Source: Winslowiella toletana (GTDB lineage Bacteria; Pseudomonadota; Gammaproteobacteria; Enterobacterales; Enterobacteriaceae). Taken from it: a DNA stretch of 64,000 nt. Location of the stretch: NCBI RefSeq assembly GCF_017875465.1, contig NZ_JAGGMQ010000001.1, positions 1,860,001-1,924,000 on the forward strand, in the 5' to 3' direction. Below are positions 10,700 through 21,962 of the stretch, one piece after another. Within the stretch, counting starts at the first letter, position 1. Each line of letters starts with the position of its first letter. The notes under the pieces were generated by a model that was given only the letters and a program-made list of their open reading frames with translations, did not search any database and was not told where the DNA came from. Position numbers and translations under genes: made by a program.

Positions 10700-12667
10700 T
10701 CAGACTAAAATCAGCGTGTTCTGATACTTTTTCAGCATATCCGCCAGCCGTTTTACCGGCTCGGTAACGCTAAGCGGTGCATCATAATCCACCAGCTTTT
10801 CCTGATACTCATCGAACTCACGCAGCAGACGCTCGAAGTAGTAACGGCGCTTGTCGTCGCTGCGCGCGGCGATCACCCGATCGGCGGTATAACGCAGCTG
10901 CTTATGGAACGCCGAAAGATCGGCATTTATCGGGATATCCGCAGTACGTAAACGCTGATGGCCAATAATCAGCGTCAGCGCCAGCCGATACTTATCAATA
11001 TCGCCGGGGAACAGATTGATTAACATAAACAGCTGTTGATACAGTGCGGGCAGATGGTTTTCGTTACGACGCGCCTGATTGGTGGTCATCGCCGATACCG
11101 CCGCGTACATAAAGCGGTTCAGCAACGTGCGGGCGATACGCGCTTTCGAGGTATCCCGAATCAGCAGGATCACCATCAGGGCGACAAAGCAGCCAATCAC
11201 CTGGCCTAACGCGCTGTCGAGAAAGATTTTAATCTCGAAGGTCATCGGGTTATCCAGCACCAGAATATTCAGAGTGCCGACAAAAGCGCCGAGCGTGCCA
11301 ATCTGACGCCGCTGGATAAAGATCCCGGCGACAAACGCCAGACCGCCGATAGCAATCGACAGCAGCAGCATGCTCTGCTGGGTAGCCGGCATAATCACCA
11401 TAAAGTAGAGACCGCCCAGCGGAATCGCCACGGTCATACCATAGAGAAAATCTTTCGCCATCATTAGCGGATTTGGCATGCGCATCGCCAGCGCGGTAAT
11501 GACCGCCAGCATCACCATACAGCCGCTACCTGACGTCCAGCCGGTGTATAACCAGAACAGCGAACCCAGCGCCGTCGCCACAAAGGTGCGGATGCCGTTA
11601 ATCAGCGCATGACGGGTTTCAGCCGATTTGGCTTTAATCACTACCGCGTCGCTCAGCACCGCTTCCTCAACACTGCTGATGCTGCTGTTGGTATGGATCC
11701 CTTTCAGCAACAGCAGATAACGGGTCGCGGCCCCAACCCAGCTGGCAACGGTCACCGGCGTGTTTTTGCTGCTGCTGGCGGTGATCACCCGGCGCATCAG
11801 CTTCATGCGTTTATGCACGTCACCGACGCTGCTGACTTCTTTCTCAAACAGCACCTTATACTGTGGCGGCAGATAATCAGGACGGCTGTTCTGAATCAGA
11901 AAGGTTTCCGCCGCCTGGGTAATCAGCGTCAGCGACAGGGTGTGCAGCGCCTTCAGGCGTCGGTTAACCTTCTGCCAGCGCGAGGATTCCATCATCAGAT
12001 TGCTGCGCATGCCGTTGAGCGCATTGGTGCGGCGCACCAGGCTGCTCCAGGATTTATCCACTTCGTCTTTGTCGCCATGGGCGATGCACAGCTGCAACAG
12101 CTTATAGTGATCCACCAGCAGCGAGTCGATCTCGCGATCGATATCGTTTTTCACCGAACGCGGCGAAAACAGCAGATCGGCAACGATCGCACAGACAATA
12201 CCGATCACAATTTCACTGCAGCGCTCAATCGCATACTGTGGCGCCAGCAGCAGAGAGCCATTGGCATCAGCGGTAACCACAATAATCAGCGCGGTATAAC
12301 CGGCAAGGCCCAGCGCGTAAGAGTTCTCCACTTTAATCAGCGACGATAACCAGACGCAGATACCCGCCCATAAGCAGCACAGCAGCAGCATCACTACCGG
12401 CGCGCGAATGGTGCTGATCATAATCACCAGCGCGGCGATACAGCCAAGAAAAGTACCGATAATCCTCAGCAGGCCGCGGTGACGCAGCGCACCGGAGAAG
12501 GGATCGCCACCCGCAGCAAACGCGGTGCCACCGGCGACAATCCCGGCGGTCATCACTGCCCAGCGCGGCGTGGCCAGATTAAAATGAAAGCCGATAAACA
12601 GCGCCATCACCACCGCAAAGGTGAGCTTTAACGGAAAGCGGAGACGTTCGAAGGTTAAACCTTGCAT
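10700..12667 (-). CDS. aaeB: p-Hydroxybenzoic acid efflux pump subunit AaeB
   Basis: An inner-membrane aromatic carboxylic acid efflux protein of the FUSC/PET family that works with the periplasmic adaptor AaeA. Its 655 residues equal E. coli AaeB. It has an N-terminal block of hydrophobic segments (about 15-160), a soluble region, a second hydrophobic block (about 360-500) and a C-terminal cytoplasmic domain. It is the last gene of aaeX-aaeA-aaeB, with an 11-base gap after aaeA. The divergent aaeR should induce it when aromatic acids accumulate. Confidence 0.95.
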   Translation of the reverse strand: MQGLTFERLRFPLKLTFAVVMALFIGFHFNLATPRWAVMTAGIVAGGTAFAAGGDPFSGALRHRGLLRIIGTFLGCIAALVIMISTIRAPVVMLLLCCLWAGICVWLSSLIKVENSYALGLAGYTALIIVVTADANGSLLLAPQYAIERCSEIVIGIVCAIVADLLFSPRSVKNDIDREIDSLLVDHYKLLQLCIAHGDKDEVDKSWSSLVRRTNALNGMRSNLMMESSRWQKVNRRLKALHTLSLTLITQAAETFLIQNSRPDYLPPQYKVLFEKEVSSVGDVHKRMKLMRRVITASSSKNTPVTVASWVGAATRYLLLLKGIHTNSSISSVEEAVLSDAVVIKAKSAETRHALINGIRTFVATALGSLFWLYTGWTSGSGCMVMLAVITALAMRMPNPLMMAKDFLYGMTVAIPLGGLYFMVIMPATQQSMLLLSIAIGGLAFVAGIFIQRRQIGTLGAFVGTLNILVLDNPMTFEIKIFLDSALGQVIGCFVALMVILLIRDTSKARIARTLLNRFMYAAVSAMTTNQARRNENHLPALYQQLFMLINLFPGDIDKYRLALTLIIGHQRLRTADIPINADLSAFHKQLRYTADRVIAARSDDKRRYYFERLLREFDEYQEKLVDYDAPLSVTEPVKRLADMLKKYQNTLILV

Positions 12668-12678
12668 AGTGGCTCCGC

Positions 12679-13611
12679 TTAACCAAACTCACGTAAGCGC
12701 TGGAAGAAGCGGGTCATCGGCGGCAGCTGATCGCGACTGCGATCCACGCTGCCGGTTACCACCACCGTTGCGGTGGTGCCGGAAGGATAGAGATTGCCCG
12801 GCTGCTGATCGAGACGAATTTTCACCGGCACACGCTGCGCCAGACGTACCCACTCAAGATTGGAATCGATGGTCGCCATCCCTTTGCTGTCGACGGTACT
12901 GCTGCTGTTATTTACCCCGGCCGCCACGCTGTCAACGGTGCCACGCAGCACTATATTGCTGCCCAGTGGCGTAATCTCAACGCGGTAACCCGGACGCACG
13001 CCATGCAGCTTGGTCTCTTCCATGTACGCCAGCAGATAGAAGCTGTTCTGCTTCACCAGCGCCACCGCTGTAGAACCGCGGGTAATAAACTCGCCACCAT
13101 GCACATTGAGGTTAGTGATCCAGCCAGCAGCAGGCGCGCGGATCACCGTACGATCGAGATCCAGCTGCGCCAGATCGCGCGTCGCACGCGATTTGGCTAA
13201 CTGATGCTCGCTGGTTTGCAGATCGTTATTCGATTGATCGATCGCTTCACGCGACATCGCCTGCACGCCCAGCTGATTGCGACGTCCGGCTTCGCGGCGC
13301 TTCTCACTGACCAGCGCCTGGTAGTAGGCGACATCCGCTTCCGCTTCATCTAACGCTTTCTGGAAACGGGGCATATCGATAGTGAATAACACCTCGCCCT
13401 GCTTCACCAGCTGGTTATCATGCACCCGTACATCGGTGATCAGGCCGCTAACATCAGGGGCGATAGCCACTACGTCAGCGGTAAATTTGGCGTCACGAGT
13501 CCACGGGGATTCGGTATAGAACACCCATGCACGGAAAATAACGATAATGGCGATGATAACCAGAATGATGGTGATCGCATAACGCGCGGTTTTTCTTATT
13601 AGAGCTTTCAC
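12679..13611 (-). CDS. aaeA: p-Hydroxybenzoic acid efflux adaptor AaeA
   Basis: A membrane fusion (HlyD-type) protein linking AaeB to the outer membrane. The 310-residue protein has one N-terminal membrane anchor (about residues 12-32), a biotinyl-lipoyl-like barrel around [20 protein letters not shown], a coiled-coil hairpin at about 85-150, and a second half-barrel with [19 protein letters not shown]. It follows aaeX by 7 bases, indicating translational linkage. Confidence 0.95.
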   Translation of the reverse strand: MKALIRKTARYAITIILVIIAIIVIFRAWVFYTESPWTRDAKFTADVVAIAPDVSGLITDVRVHDNQLVKQGEVLFTIDMPRFQKALDEAEADVAYYQALVSEKRREAGRRNQLGVQAMSREAIDQSNNDLQTSEHQLAKSRATRDLAQLDLDRTVIRAPAAGWITNLNVHGGEFITRGSTAVALVKQNSFYLLAYMEETKLHGVRPGYRVEITPLGSNIVLRGTVDSVAAGVNNSSSTVDSKGMATIDSNLEWVRLAQRVPVKIRLDQQPGNLYPSGTTATVVVTGSVDRSRDQLPPMTRFFQRLREFG

Positions 13612-13618
13612 TATGACC

Positions 13619-13822
13619 TCAGACGAACAGACGGGATACCAGGTAAAACAGACAGCAAAACAGGGCAGTATTAAACAGTGCCGGATGCCAGACTAAATCA
13701 TAAATACCGCTGGGCATCAGCACGCGACGCACCAGCCAGAACAGCAGCAGCGCGACGATAAGTTCAAAAAATATCGGCGGGAACGACAGTCCAAACACCA
13801 CAATAACCGGAAGCACACTCAT
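13619..13822 (-). CDS. aaeX: Small membrane protein AaeX
   Basis: A 67-residue protein with two hydrophobic segments, the DUF1656 family member always found first in aaeXAB operons. It starts [20 protein letters not shown]. Its contribution to efflux is not established. Confidence 0.93.
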   Translation of the reverse strand: MSVLPVIVVFGLSFPPIFFELIVALLLFWLVRRVLMPSGIYDLVWHPALFNTALFCCLFYLVSRLFV

Positions 13823-14099
13823 CTCTTATCCTTTTGCATACAGTGCCGGGGGTGCCGTAATGCCCAAACGAGGCGCCTCCCGTGATTCTGGGGGGGTGCG
13901 CGTTACCGATTGATGATGGTCGGGCAACAGGTAAACTGTCAGACGAAAATCAGAATCGTGACCTAATGATAGTTTAACATCAGGTAATCTCGACATGGGG
14001 TGAGTAACCAGACGGTCACCCGGCAGCCATATAGTAACGCTGATGACTATAAGTTTTCATCATAATGTGATCTAAATCACTTTTAAGCCAGAGTTAACA
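13823..14099. other. Divergent aaeX-aaeR control region
   Basis: 277 bases with A/T-rich stretches at about 13950-14090, expected to hold both promoters and AaeR (LysR-type) operators. I could not fix a single T-N11-A operator with confidence. A CRP-like site near aaeR is annotated separately. Confidence 0.6.
14063..14084. promoter_or_regulatory. CRP-like binding site upstream of aaeR
   Basis: This 22-base palindrome contains TGTGA-N6-TCACT, matching the CRP consensus TGTGA-N6-TCACA at nine of ten core positions with an A/T-rich flank. It ends 15 bases before the aaeR ATG. That position is near or downstream of a likely aaeR start site, so it could repress aaeR or activate aaeXAB. Confidence 0.65.
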
Positions 14100-15017
14100 A
14101 TGGAAAGACTAAAGGGCATGTCGGTTTTTGCCAAAGTAGTTGAATTGGGTTCCTTTACTGCTGCAGCACGCCAGTTGCAGATGAGTGTGTCGGCAATCAG
14201 CCAGATCGTCGCCAGACTGGAAGATGAGTTGCAGGTAAAACTACTGAACCGCAGCACCCGTAGTATCGGCCTCACCGAAGCCGGAAAAATCTATTTCCAG
14301 GGCTGCCGACGCATGCTGTCGGAAGCGCAGGAAGTCCATGAACAGCTGTATGCCTTTAACAATACGCCGATTGGCACCCTGCGCATTGGCAGCTCATCCA
14401 CCATGGCGCAGAACGTCCTCGCCACCATGACCGCTGAGATGCTGCGCGAATATCCTGGCCTGACCGTCAATCTGGTCACCGGTATCCCGGCGCCCGACTT
14501 AATCGCTGATGGCCTTGATGTGGTGATCCGCGTCGGCGCATTGCAGGACTCCAGCCTGTTCTCACGCCGTCTCGGCTCGATGCCGATGGTGGTCTGCGCA
14601 GCGAAAAGCTATCTGGCGCAGCATGGCGCGCCAGAAAAGCCGGGGGATATTGGCAATTTTTCCTGGCTGGAGTATAGCGTGCGTCCGGATAATGATTTTG
14701 AGCTGGTGTCGCCGGAAGGCAACGCCATTCGCATTTCGCCGCAGGGGCGCTTTGTCACCAATGATTCGCAGACGCTGTCGCGCTGGCTGAAAGCGGGCAC
14801 CGGCATCGCTTATGTTCCGCTGATGTGGGTGATTGATGAGATTAATGCAGGCGAGGTAGAGATTCTGTTTAGCCAGTATCAGTCCGACCCGCGACCGGTT
14901 TATGCGGTCTATACGCAGAAAGATAAGCTGCCGCTAAAGGTGCAGGTATGTATTAACTATCTGACAGAATATTTTAAGCAGGTGGCGACGATTTATCAGG
15001 AGCACCGCAAGCGGTAA
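14100..15017 (+). CDS. aaeR: LysR-type regulator AaeR
   Basis: A transcription activator of the aae efflux operon responding to aromatic carboxylic acids. The 305-residue protein has a LysR winged helix-turn-helix in the first 60 residues (GSFTAAARQLQMSVSAISQ) and a periplasmic-binding-protein-like effector domain from about 90. It starts MERLKGMSVFAKVVELGSFT and is divergent from aaeXAB, the standard layout for this regulator. E. coli AaeR is about the same length. Confidence 0.94.
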   Translation: MERLKGMSVFAKVVELGSFTAAARQLQMSVSAISQIVARLEDELQVKLLNRSTRSIGLTEAGKIYFQGCRRMLSEAQEVHEQLYAFNNTPIGTLRIGSSSTMAQNVLATMTAEMLREYPGLTVNLVTGIPAPDLIADGLDVVIRVGALQDSSLFSRRLGSMPMVVCAAKSYLAQHGAPEKPGDIGNFSWLEYSVRPDNDFELVSPEGNAIRISPQGRFVTNDSQTLSRWLKAGTGIAYVPLMWVIDEINAGEVEILFSQYQSDPRPVYAVYTQKDKLPLKVQVCINYLTEYFKQVATIYQEHRKR

Positions 15018-15020
15018 AAG

Positions 15021-15041
15021 ACGGGCGGCGTCGCCGCCCGT
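15021..15041. repeat. REP-like GC palindrome after aaeR
   Basis: ACGGGCGGCG-T-CGCCGCCCGT is a perfect palindrome three bases after the aaeR stop. It has the GGGCGGCG/CGCCGCCC arms of the REP-like elements elsewhere in the window, but lacks the usual central A/T loop and the GTAGG tag. Confidence 0.55.
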
Positions 15042-15101
15042 GTCGATGATTTGCACCCGTGGTAACAGGCGTTCCCGCCGCCCGCGACTGGTAACAGTAA
15101 A

Positions 15102-16547
15102 TCAGGCAGTACCACCCACTGTCAGCTTATCCAGTTTCAGTGTCGGCTGACCAACACCCACCGGCAGGCTCTGGCCCTCTTTACCGCAGACACCCACGCC
15201 TTTATCCAGCGCCAGGTCGTTACCAACCATTGAGATTTGTTGCATCGCGTCAATACCGGAGCCAATCAGCGTGGCGCCTTTCACCGGTTTAGTCACTTTG
15301 CCGTTTTCAATCAGATAAGCTTCGGACGTTGAGAAAACAAACTTACCGGAAGTGATATCTACCTGACCGCCGCCAAAGTTCGGCGCATACAGGCCGTACT
15401 CGACGCTTGCGATAATATCCTGCGGCGTTGATTTACCCGCCAGCATATAGGTATTGGTCATCCGCGGCATCGGCAGGTGCGCATAGGATTCACGACGACC
15501 ATTACCGGTAGGCTTAACCCCCATCAGACGGGCGTTCAGTTTATCCTGCATATAACCTTTAAGAATGCCGTTTTCAATCAGCACGTTGTACTGACCTGGA
15601 ACACCCTCATCATCAATCGCCAGCGAACCGCGCAGGCCATCGATAGTACCGTCATCAACCACGGTGCATAGCTCAGAAGCCACCAGCTGGCCCATTTGAC
15701 CGCTAAATACCGACGTACCACGACGGTTAAAATCACCTTCCAGGCCGTGTCCTACCGCTTCGTGCAGCAGCACGCCCGGCCAGCCTGCACCCAGCACCAC
15801 CGGAATGGTGCCCGCCGGTGCGGCAACCGCCGAAAGATTAACCAGCGCCATCCGCACCGCTTCACGCGCCCAGGCTTCGGCACGCACTTCGCCATTTTCA
15901 TCCGCGAGGAAGAACTCGTAACCGCTACGACCGCCGCCGCCGCTGGAACCGCGTTCGCGCTTACCGTTATCTTCAACCTGCACGCTGACCGAGAGACGCA
16001 CTAACGGACGGATATCCGCCGCCAGCGTGCCATCGGTGGCGGCAACCAGCACCTGCTCATAGACACCGGTCAGGCTGGCGGTCACTTCCTGCACACGTTT
16101 ATCAGCAGCACGCGCAGCGCTGTCCACGCGGTGCAACAATGCGATCTTATCTTCACGCGACAGGCTCTGTAACGGATCGAGGACTGGATACAGTAAACGG
16201 TTCTCCACCGCGCCCAGCGTTTTACTTTTACCATCACCCTGTTCACGCACGATGCTGCGCGCCGCATTGGCGCTTTGCGTCAGTGCATTCAGCGTAATCT
16301 GGTCTGCGTAGGCAAAGCCGGTTTTCTCGCCGCTGACGGCACGGACGCCAACACCCTGGTCGATGTTGTAGGACCCATCTTTAATAATGCGATCTTCCAG
16401 CACCCAGGATTCGTGATAGCTGGTCTGGAAATAGAGATCGGCGTAATCCAGTCGACGTTCTGAAAGCTGCCCCAGAAGGGAAAATAGATCCTGATGATTA
16501 ATACCGTTAGCAGTTAGTAACTGCTCACTTACCAGATTCAGACTCAT
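15102..16547 (-). CDS. tldD: Metalloprotease TldD
   Basis: TldD is the metal-bearing subunit of the TldD/TldE (PmbA) protease, which unfolds and trims peptides such as microcin B17 precursor and CcdA. The 481-residue protein carries the zinc motif HEAVGH at 262-267. The partner TldE is not in this window, as in E. coli where it maps elsewhere. It lies downstream of yhdP on the same strand with a REP-like palindrome in the 102-base gap. Confidence 0.95.
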   Translation of the reverse strand: MSLNLVSEQLLTANGINHQDLFSLLGQLSERRLDYADLYFQTSYHESWVLEDRIIKDGSYNIDQGVGVRAVSGEKTGFAYADQITLNALTQSANAARSIVREQGDGKSKTLGAVENRLLYPVLDPLQSLSREDKIALLHRVDSAARAADKRVQEVTASLTGVYEQVLVAATDGTLAADIRPLVRLSVSVQVEDNGKRERGSSGGGGRSGYEFFLADENGEVRAEAWAREAVRMALVNLSAVAAPAGTIPVVLGAGWPGVLLHEAVGHGLEGDFNRRGTSVFSGQMGQLVASELCTVVDDGTIDGLRGSLAIDDEGVPGQYNVLIENGILKGYMQDKLNARLMGVKPTGNGRRESYAHLPMPRMTNTYMLAGKSTPQDIIASVEYGLYAPNFGGGQVDITSGKFVFSTSEAYLIENGKVTKPVKGATLIGSGIDAMQQISMVGNDLALDKGVGVCGKEGQSLPVGVGQPTLKLDKLTVGGTA

Positions 16548-16586
16548 CGTTTCTCACTTATTTTGTATGGTGCAAATCATTGGCGT

Positions 16587-16607
16587 GGGCGGCGAGAACG
16601 CCGTCCC
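16587..16607. repeat. Degenerate REP unit between yhdP and tldD
   Basis: GGGCGGCGAGAACGCCGTCCC is an imperfect palindrome with a central GAGAAC, similar to the arms of the REPIN-like elements at 27492, 57887 and 58456. It is a single unit without a partner. Confidence 0.65.
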
Positions 16608-16649
16608 TGAATATGATAAGCCTGCGTTAAATCGCTGGTGGCGTCAAAT

Positions 16650-19600
16650 TCACTTTGCGCTGCTCTCGCGCGGCTTGCGCAATACTTCGTTGATTTCTGG
16701 CTTATCAATCGGCCCGCTGATGTGATAGCGCAGCACCGAAATTTTATTCCATAGCGGCCCCAGCACCTTGCTGGCGGCAAATACCGCCGCACCGACTACC
16801 GGGTTCACCACAAAGGCGGCGGCCACGCCGACAGTGGCGGAAATTTCCGGCGCCACTACCGCTTCCATATCAATCTGCCGTTTGACCAGATCCATTTTGC
16901 CCTGCATGGCGATATCGGCTTCAAGTCCGTCCACCAGCAGATTGTCGGTACGCATTACGCCATTTTCAATCCATGCGGTGCCGTTAATGGAATCAAAATA
17001 GAAGCCCTGGCCAAAGGTGTCGCTAAAGTCGAGACGCAGTTTGCGCAGCAGCGCATCAAAGCTGACCAGTCGCAACAGCTGACCGGCGCGCCCGGTATTG
17101 ACGTCAGCAATTTCGCCCTTGCCGAAATGACTCTTCAGCACGCCGCTTAAACTCTCTTCCGATGGCTGCCATGGCGCTGAGCGCCAGTGCAGGTCGTAAT
17201 CGATATTAAACGGTGCATCGCGCAGTGGCGTATTCACGCCAAACCAGTTCGACGCATCATTAATTTTCTTGCCGCTTAACTGACCTTTCAGCGAGGTACG
17301 CTGCTCGCCAGGGCGATTTACCCATTCGCCAGCTACAGTTAAGCGTGCATTGCCGCTATCAATCAGACCGTTTTTCAGCGTCAGCGTATCGTTGTCCGGC
17401 GTCAGATTAGCCTGCATGCGGCCAAATTTCTGCCCGCGCAGCCAGCACTCATCACAGGTGACATCCAGTGCGGGCCAGCTGCTGAAGTTAATTGAGGTGG
17501 CATCTTCCGGCAGCGCCGATTTACCGCCACTACCAGCGCTGTCAAACTGCGGGTTGTAATAAAGATAGTTAAGATGCGCGCGCCAGGCAGCGCTGGCCGG
17601 AATCGTCAGGCTGCCTTTAATTTCGCGCCCCTGCGCCTCAATCTGCGTGCCGCCACCCACCGACTGACTGATGGTGGCATCCAGATCGCGCCACTGCTGG
17701 CCTGCCAGCGTCAGCGACGGGGTGCGCAGGATAATATTGCCCGGCAGATAGCTGCGTCCGGTTTGCCCTTCGCTGCCGCCTGCCATTAATCCCAGCCAGG
17801 CTTCACCATCCAGCGGCGGTAAATTAAGCACCATGCCGGTGCGATCCGGCAGTTGCGGCGTGGTTTTACTGTCGTTGACCAGGATGCCACGATCAACCCG
17901 CAGGCGATCGCCCAGCAGCCAGCGGCTGTTAAAACGCTGCTTCTCGCCCAGCGAACCACTGAGATCAAAATGTTGCAGATTGCCAGTGGCGCTAACTTTC
18001 ACCGGCAACGCACTTCCCGCGGTTTTATCCAGCGGAGAAGGTAAGTGACTACTTACCTTTTTCAGATCGCCATTGACGTCGACCTGATATTTTGCGCCAC
18101 CCTGATGCGGCAGATTAATCGCGACTTTACCGTTCCACGCCGCGCTGCCTTTCAGCTGGCTGGCAATCGGCTTCGGCAGGGCTTTTATCTGCGCAGGCTG
18201 CCAGTCGCCTTTCAGGTTGACGCCGATCTGGTAATCTTTTTCACCTTCCACGGTATTAAAATTGACCCCCAGCGGCTGCCCAAACCAGCTGGCGCTCATA
18301 TCATCGCTTTGCAGATTGCCATTGTCATAGCTAAAACGGCCAGTAAGCTTGGTCAGGGTGCTTCCCAGCGGTTTTATCAGCAGCGTATTGTCGTGCAATG
18401 CCACTTCACCATTGGCGCGTACCTGCTGGCCATCCAGCGGAATATCAAGATGTAAGCGACCACTTACATCGCCGCCAATCTGGAGTTCATCAAGGGCCGC
18501 GCCCAGTGAGGATTTCAGTGGCGACTGATTAAAGTAGTTACGCACTTCCGGTCCGGCGCCGCTGATATCACCATTAATAATCAGCTTCTCTTTCAGATAG
18601 TCCGGAATTACTGCAGTGATATTTTTTCCCTGCACCTTGCCAAGCATCGCTTGTGGCGCGTTCATCCACAGGCCGTCATTCAGGAAATCGAGGTCAATCG
18701 CCAGATTTTCCAGCGCGGGCCAGCCGGGTTCAAATTCATAGGTGGCGTTACGCAACGGTACCCATACTTCGAACATGCCATCGTTATGTTTAAACGGGAA
18801 TTTATGCGGATCACCGGCAAAGGTCAGGGTGGCATTATGCACTTCGCCGCCTTTTATCGCGCCAGTCAGATAGTGAACCAGTGATTTGCCCATTAACGGT
18901 TCAGGGAAGTAGCGCCAGGCATCTGCGGCATCAGTCAGGTTAATACCGGCGAGAATATCGAGACGCGGCGGCTGGTTAGCGGGCTGACTGTAGTTAAAAT
19001 CTCCTTTAGCCCACAGTGAGCGCGCCTGAACATCAAGATTTTTACCGCTTAAGCTCACTCCCTGATCGCTGTAGCGCCAGTCAATGGCGCCGCTCGCGTG
19101 CTTAATCTCCAGCGGCGCGCGGAACATATCGCCATACGGTAAGCTGGCATCGTTGACCAGCAAATCAACACGACCATGCGCCACGCCACCGGAAAGCGTA
19201 CCGCTAAAATGCTCCATTCCCGGCAGTAATTTCCACTGCTGCCAGCTCAGGTCGCGCCACCTGGCACTGAAGCGGCTATTTTCTGGCTGTTTAAGCGGGA
19301 TATCGAGCGCCAGTGCATCCAGCTGACCACGCGGCTGAATCGCGCGCCAGTTACTGAGTAACTGCGGCGATAAGGGAGAAAACAGCGGTATCAGCGGCTC
19401 AAGGCGCTGTAAATCAAGTTTAGTGGCGCGGACGCGCAGCTCTTCATTGTGGTCTGGCCCCGGCAGAATGCCATTCTCCGGCTGCCACAGCAGCGAAAAC
19501 TCGCCTTCTGGCCAGGCTTCGCCATCGGTAGTAAACCTGGTTTGTGGCACCTTTACCGACCAGCCGCTGTTGACCCTGGTGACATGCGCCGTGACATTAT

Positions 19601-20447
19601 CCACATCCAGCCGGTGCGGACGCTGATCGCCCTGCCAGCCTGCGCCGCCTTTTTTCAGCCAGACATCGCCGGCATAGACTTCCCCCTGCTTCAGGCTCAG
19701 CCACGCAGCGAGGCTAAAGCGCGCGCTATCCAGCGTGGTATTATCGCGCATCCACTGACCAAGCCATGGCTTAACATCGACATCGTCCGCCTGCATCCAG
19801 ACGCGTCCCTCATTAAGCAAACCATTGTTATCGCTGAGATCGAGACGTACCTGCACCACGCCGTGCTGGCCGGTAAAGCTGGAGAGACTGACCTCGCCTT
19901 CGGCACGATGGCGCGTCTTTTCATTCAGCCAGGTGAGTTTCGGGATCGCAAGTTCGGCGCGCTGGCCGGAGGGGGTGAGAAAACTGATGCTGCTGTCACG
20001 CAAATCGAAGTGGTCAAACTGACGTAAAAACAGGTCGCTAATCTTATCGGCTTTAAAGCTGGTGTGGTCATCACCACTCTCCACCAGTGAGGAATTGGTG
20101 GTGAAATGCATCTGCCAGAAGGTCAGATCGCGGAACTGCCAGCGGGCATGCAGCAGCGACTGCCAGATATCCAGCGCCAGCGTCACGCGATCGATTTTCA
20201 GCCGGCCACCATCTTTGAGCCCGACATTAAGATCTTTAATCTCCAGCGTCGGGCCAAAGTTTTGCCAGCTGCCCTGTAATGCACTGGCGCTAACGGGCAG
20301 ATCAGTGACCGCAGAGATTTTATGCAGAATAGCGCTGCGATAGCTGTCCAGATAAGGCATGGCTAAACGTAAGCCACTGACCAGTAGCGCAACGATCACT
20401 ATCACTGTTGCACCTGTTAATAACAGGATCCTGGGCAACTGCCTCAC
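16650..20447 (-). CDS. yhdP: AsmA-like phospholipid transport protein YhdP
   Basis: A 1265-residue AsmA-like protein. With TamB and YdbH it carries phospholipids from inner to outer membrane in E. coli. One N-terminal membrane anchor (about residues 7-30) is followed by a long beta-rich groove. The C-terminal DUF3971/AsmA part contains VVAPEISATVGVAAAFVVNP. The start is GTG at 20447 preceded by AAGGAGAG; the homologue begins MRRLPGILLLTG, matching MRQLPRILLLTG here. It lies 45 bases downstream of rng and probably forms an operon with it. Confidence 0.94.
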   Translation of the reverse strand: MRQLPRILLLTGATVIVIVALLVSGLRLAMPYLDSYRSAILHKISAVTDLPVSASALQGSWQNFGPTLEIKDLNVGLKDGGRLKIDRVTLALDIWQSLLHARWQFRDLTFWQMHFTTNSSLVESGDDHTSFKADKISDLFLRQFDHFDLRDSSISFLTPSGQRAELAIPKLTWLNEKTRHRAEGEVSLSSFTGQHGVVQVRLDLSDNNGLLNEGRVWMQADDVDVKPWLGQWMRDNTTLDSARFSLAAWLSLKQGEVYAGDVWLKKGGAGWQGDQRPHRLDVDNVTAHVTRVNSGWSVKVPQTRFTTDGEAWPEGEFSLLWQPENGILPGPDHNEELRVRATKLDLQRLEPLIPLFSPLSPQLLSNWRAIQPRGQLDALALDIPLKQPENSRFSARWRDLSWQQWKLLPGMEHFSGTLSGGVAHGRVDLLVNDASLPYGDMFRAPLEIKHASGAIDWRYSDQGVSLSGKNLDVQARSLWAKGDFNYSQPANQPPRLDILAGINLTDAADAWRYFPEPLMGKSLVHYLTGAIKGGEVHNATLTFAGDPHKFPFKHNDGMFEVWVPLRNATYEFEPGWPALENLAIDLDFLNDGLWMNAPQAMLGKVQGKNITAVIPDYLKEKLIINGDISGAGPEVRNYFNQSPLKSSLGAALDELQIGGDVSGRLHLDIPLDGQQVRANGEVALHDNTLLIKPLGSTLTKLTGRFSYDNGNLQSDDMSASWFGQPLGVNFNTVEGEKDYQIGVNLKGDWQPAQIKALPKPIASQLKGSAAWNGKVAINLPHQGGAKYQVDVNGDLKKVSSHLPSPLDKTAGSALPVKVSATGNLQHFDLSGSLGEKQRFNSRWLLGDRLRVDRGILVNDSKTTPQLPDRTGMVLNLPPLDGEAWLGLMAGGSEGQTGRSYLPGNIILRTPSLTLAGQQWRDLDATISQSVGGGTQIEAQGREIKGSLTIPASAAWRAHLNYLYYNPQFDSAGSGGKSALPEDATSINFSSWPALDVTCDECWLRGQKFGRMQANLTPDNDTLTLKNGLIDSGNARLTVAGEWVNRPGEQRTSLKGQLSGKKINDASNWFGVNTPLRDAPFNIDYDLHWRSAPWQPSEESLSGVLKSHFGKGEIADVNTGRAGQLLRLVSFDALLRKLRLDFSDTFGQGFYFDSINGTAWIENGVMRTDNLLVDGLEADIAMQGKMDLVKRQIDMEAVVAPEISATVGVAAAFVVNPVVGAAVFAASKVLGPLWNKISVLRYHISGPIDKPEINEVLRKPRESSAK

Positions 20448-20492
20448 TTACGCTCTCCTTGTTCTGAATCTTTCGTCTGCCGGGCTGCGACC

Positions 20493-21962
20493 CTACATCA
20501 TTACCACGTCAAACTGCTCCTGGGTATAGAGCGGCTCAACCTGGACTTTAACCTGCTTACCGACGAAGATTTCAACTTCCGCCAGCGCATGCGACTCTTC
20601 ACTTTTCAGCGCCTCACCCACCGCCGGTGATACATACACCAGGAAGCGATCGGAGTCGTAGGCGTGATGCACCCGTACAATCTCACGCATAATTTCATAG
20701 CAGACGGTTTCGACGGTTTTTAAGGTGCCACGCCCTTTACATACCGGGCAGTCATGACAGAGCACATGTTCGATACTTTCACGGGTGCGTTTACGCGTCA
20801 TCTCCACCAGCCCCAGCTGGGAAAAGCCGTTAATGCCGGTTTTCACCCGATCCTTACTCAGTGCGGTTTCCAGCGAATGGAGTACGCGGCGGCGGTGCTC
20901 TTCATTACTCATATCGATAAAGTCGATAATAATAATGCCGCCGAGATTACGCAGCCGCAGCTGGCGGGCAATCGCCTGGGTGGCTTCGATATTGGTGTTA
21001 AAGATGGTTTCATCGAGATTGCGGTGACCAACAAAAGCGCCGGTATTGATATCAACAGTGGTCATCGCCTCGGTCTGATCGATAATCAGATAACCGCCGG
21101 ATTTCAGTTCCACCTTACGATCCAGCGAGCGCTGAATTTCGTTCTCGACATCAAACAGATCGAAGATCGGCTGCTTACCGGTATACAGCTCCAGCTTCTC
21201 GGTCATCTCCGGAATATATTCGCTGGTAAACTCCACCAGATGCTCATAAGTCAGACGCGAGTCGACACGCACCCGATCGAGCGCAGCGCCAGCAAAATCA
21301 CGCAGCACACGTTGCGACAGCGCCACTTCACCATACAGGCGGCAACGCGTCTGATTACGTTTTTTGCGCTCAATCACTTTGGTCCACAGGCGCTTCAGGA
21401 AAGCGGCGTCAGATGCCAGCTCATCTTCGCCGACGCCTTCGGCAGCGGTGCGAATAATATAGCCGCCCAGCTCATCGCAATAGGCGGAGACCACCGCTTT
21501 CAGACGATCGCGCTCGGCTTCGCTCTCAATGCGCTGTGACACGCCGACATGCGAGGCGCCCGGCATAAACACCAGATAGCGCGACGGCAGGGTAATATCG
21601 GTAGTTAAACGTGCGCCCTTGGTGCCGAGCGGATCTTTCACCACCTGCACCATCAGATCCTGCCCCTGACGCACCAGCTCGGAGATATCGCGCACGCTGA
21701 AGTTTTTTTGCTCTTCACCGGCGACGCATTCGGTATGCGGCATAATATCGGAGGCGTGCAGGAAAGCGGCTTTATCAAGGCCAATATCGACAAACGCCGC
21801 CTGCATGCCCGGTAGCACCCGGCTGACGCGCCCTTTATAGATATTGCCGACAATACCGCGACGCGCTTCGCGCTCGATATGAATTTCTTGCAGAATGCCA
21901 CCATCAATATACGCCACGCGCGTTTCCGATGGGGTTACGTTAACCAGCAGTTCAGCCGTCAT
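20493..21962 (-). CDS. rng: Ribonuclease G
   Basis: An endoribonuclease of the RNase E/G family that matures the 16S rRNA 5' end and degrades some mRNAs. The 489-residue protein has an S1-like domain near residues 35-130, the catalytic metal-binding aspartates in TTVDINTG and [10 protein letters not shown], and the zinc-link motif [11 protein letters not shown]. The start overlaps the maf stop by 11 bases, consistent with translational coupling in maf-rng-yhdP. Confidence 0.96.
   Translation of the reverse strand: MTAELLVNVTPSETRVAYIDGGILQEIHIEREARRGIVGNIYKGRVSRVLPGMQAAFVDIGLDKAAFLHASDIMPHTECVAGEEQKNFSVRDISELVRQGQDLMVQVVKDPLGTKGARLTTDITLPSRYLVFMPGASHVGVSQRIESEAERDRLKAVVSAYCDELGGYIIRTAAEGVGEDELASDAAFLKRLWTKVIERKKRNQTRCRLYGEVALSQRVLRDFAGAALDRVRVDSRLTYEHLVEFTSEYIPEMTEKLELYTGKQPIFDLFDVENEIQRSLDRKVELKSGGYLIIDQTEAMTTVDINTGAFVGHRNLDETIFNTNIEATQAIARQLRLRNLGGIIIIDFIDMSNEEHRRRVLHSLETALSKDRVKTGINGFSQLGLVEMTRKRTRESIEHVLCHDCPVCKGRGTLKTVETVCYEIMREIVRVHHAYDSDRFLVYVSPAVGEALKSEESHALAEVEIFVGKQVKVQVEPLYTQEQFDVVMM

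Noticed and set aside
9918..12349. Long plus-strand frames opposite the aldehyde dehydrogenase and aaeB (224 and 246 codons)
   Set aside because: Antisense shadow frames with biased composition and no similarity to known families.
20754..21539. 261-codon plus-strand frame inside rng
   Set aside because: It lies wholly antisense to RNase G catalytic-core sequence; no recognisable domain.
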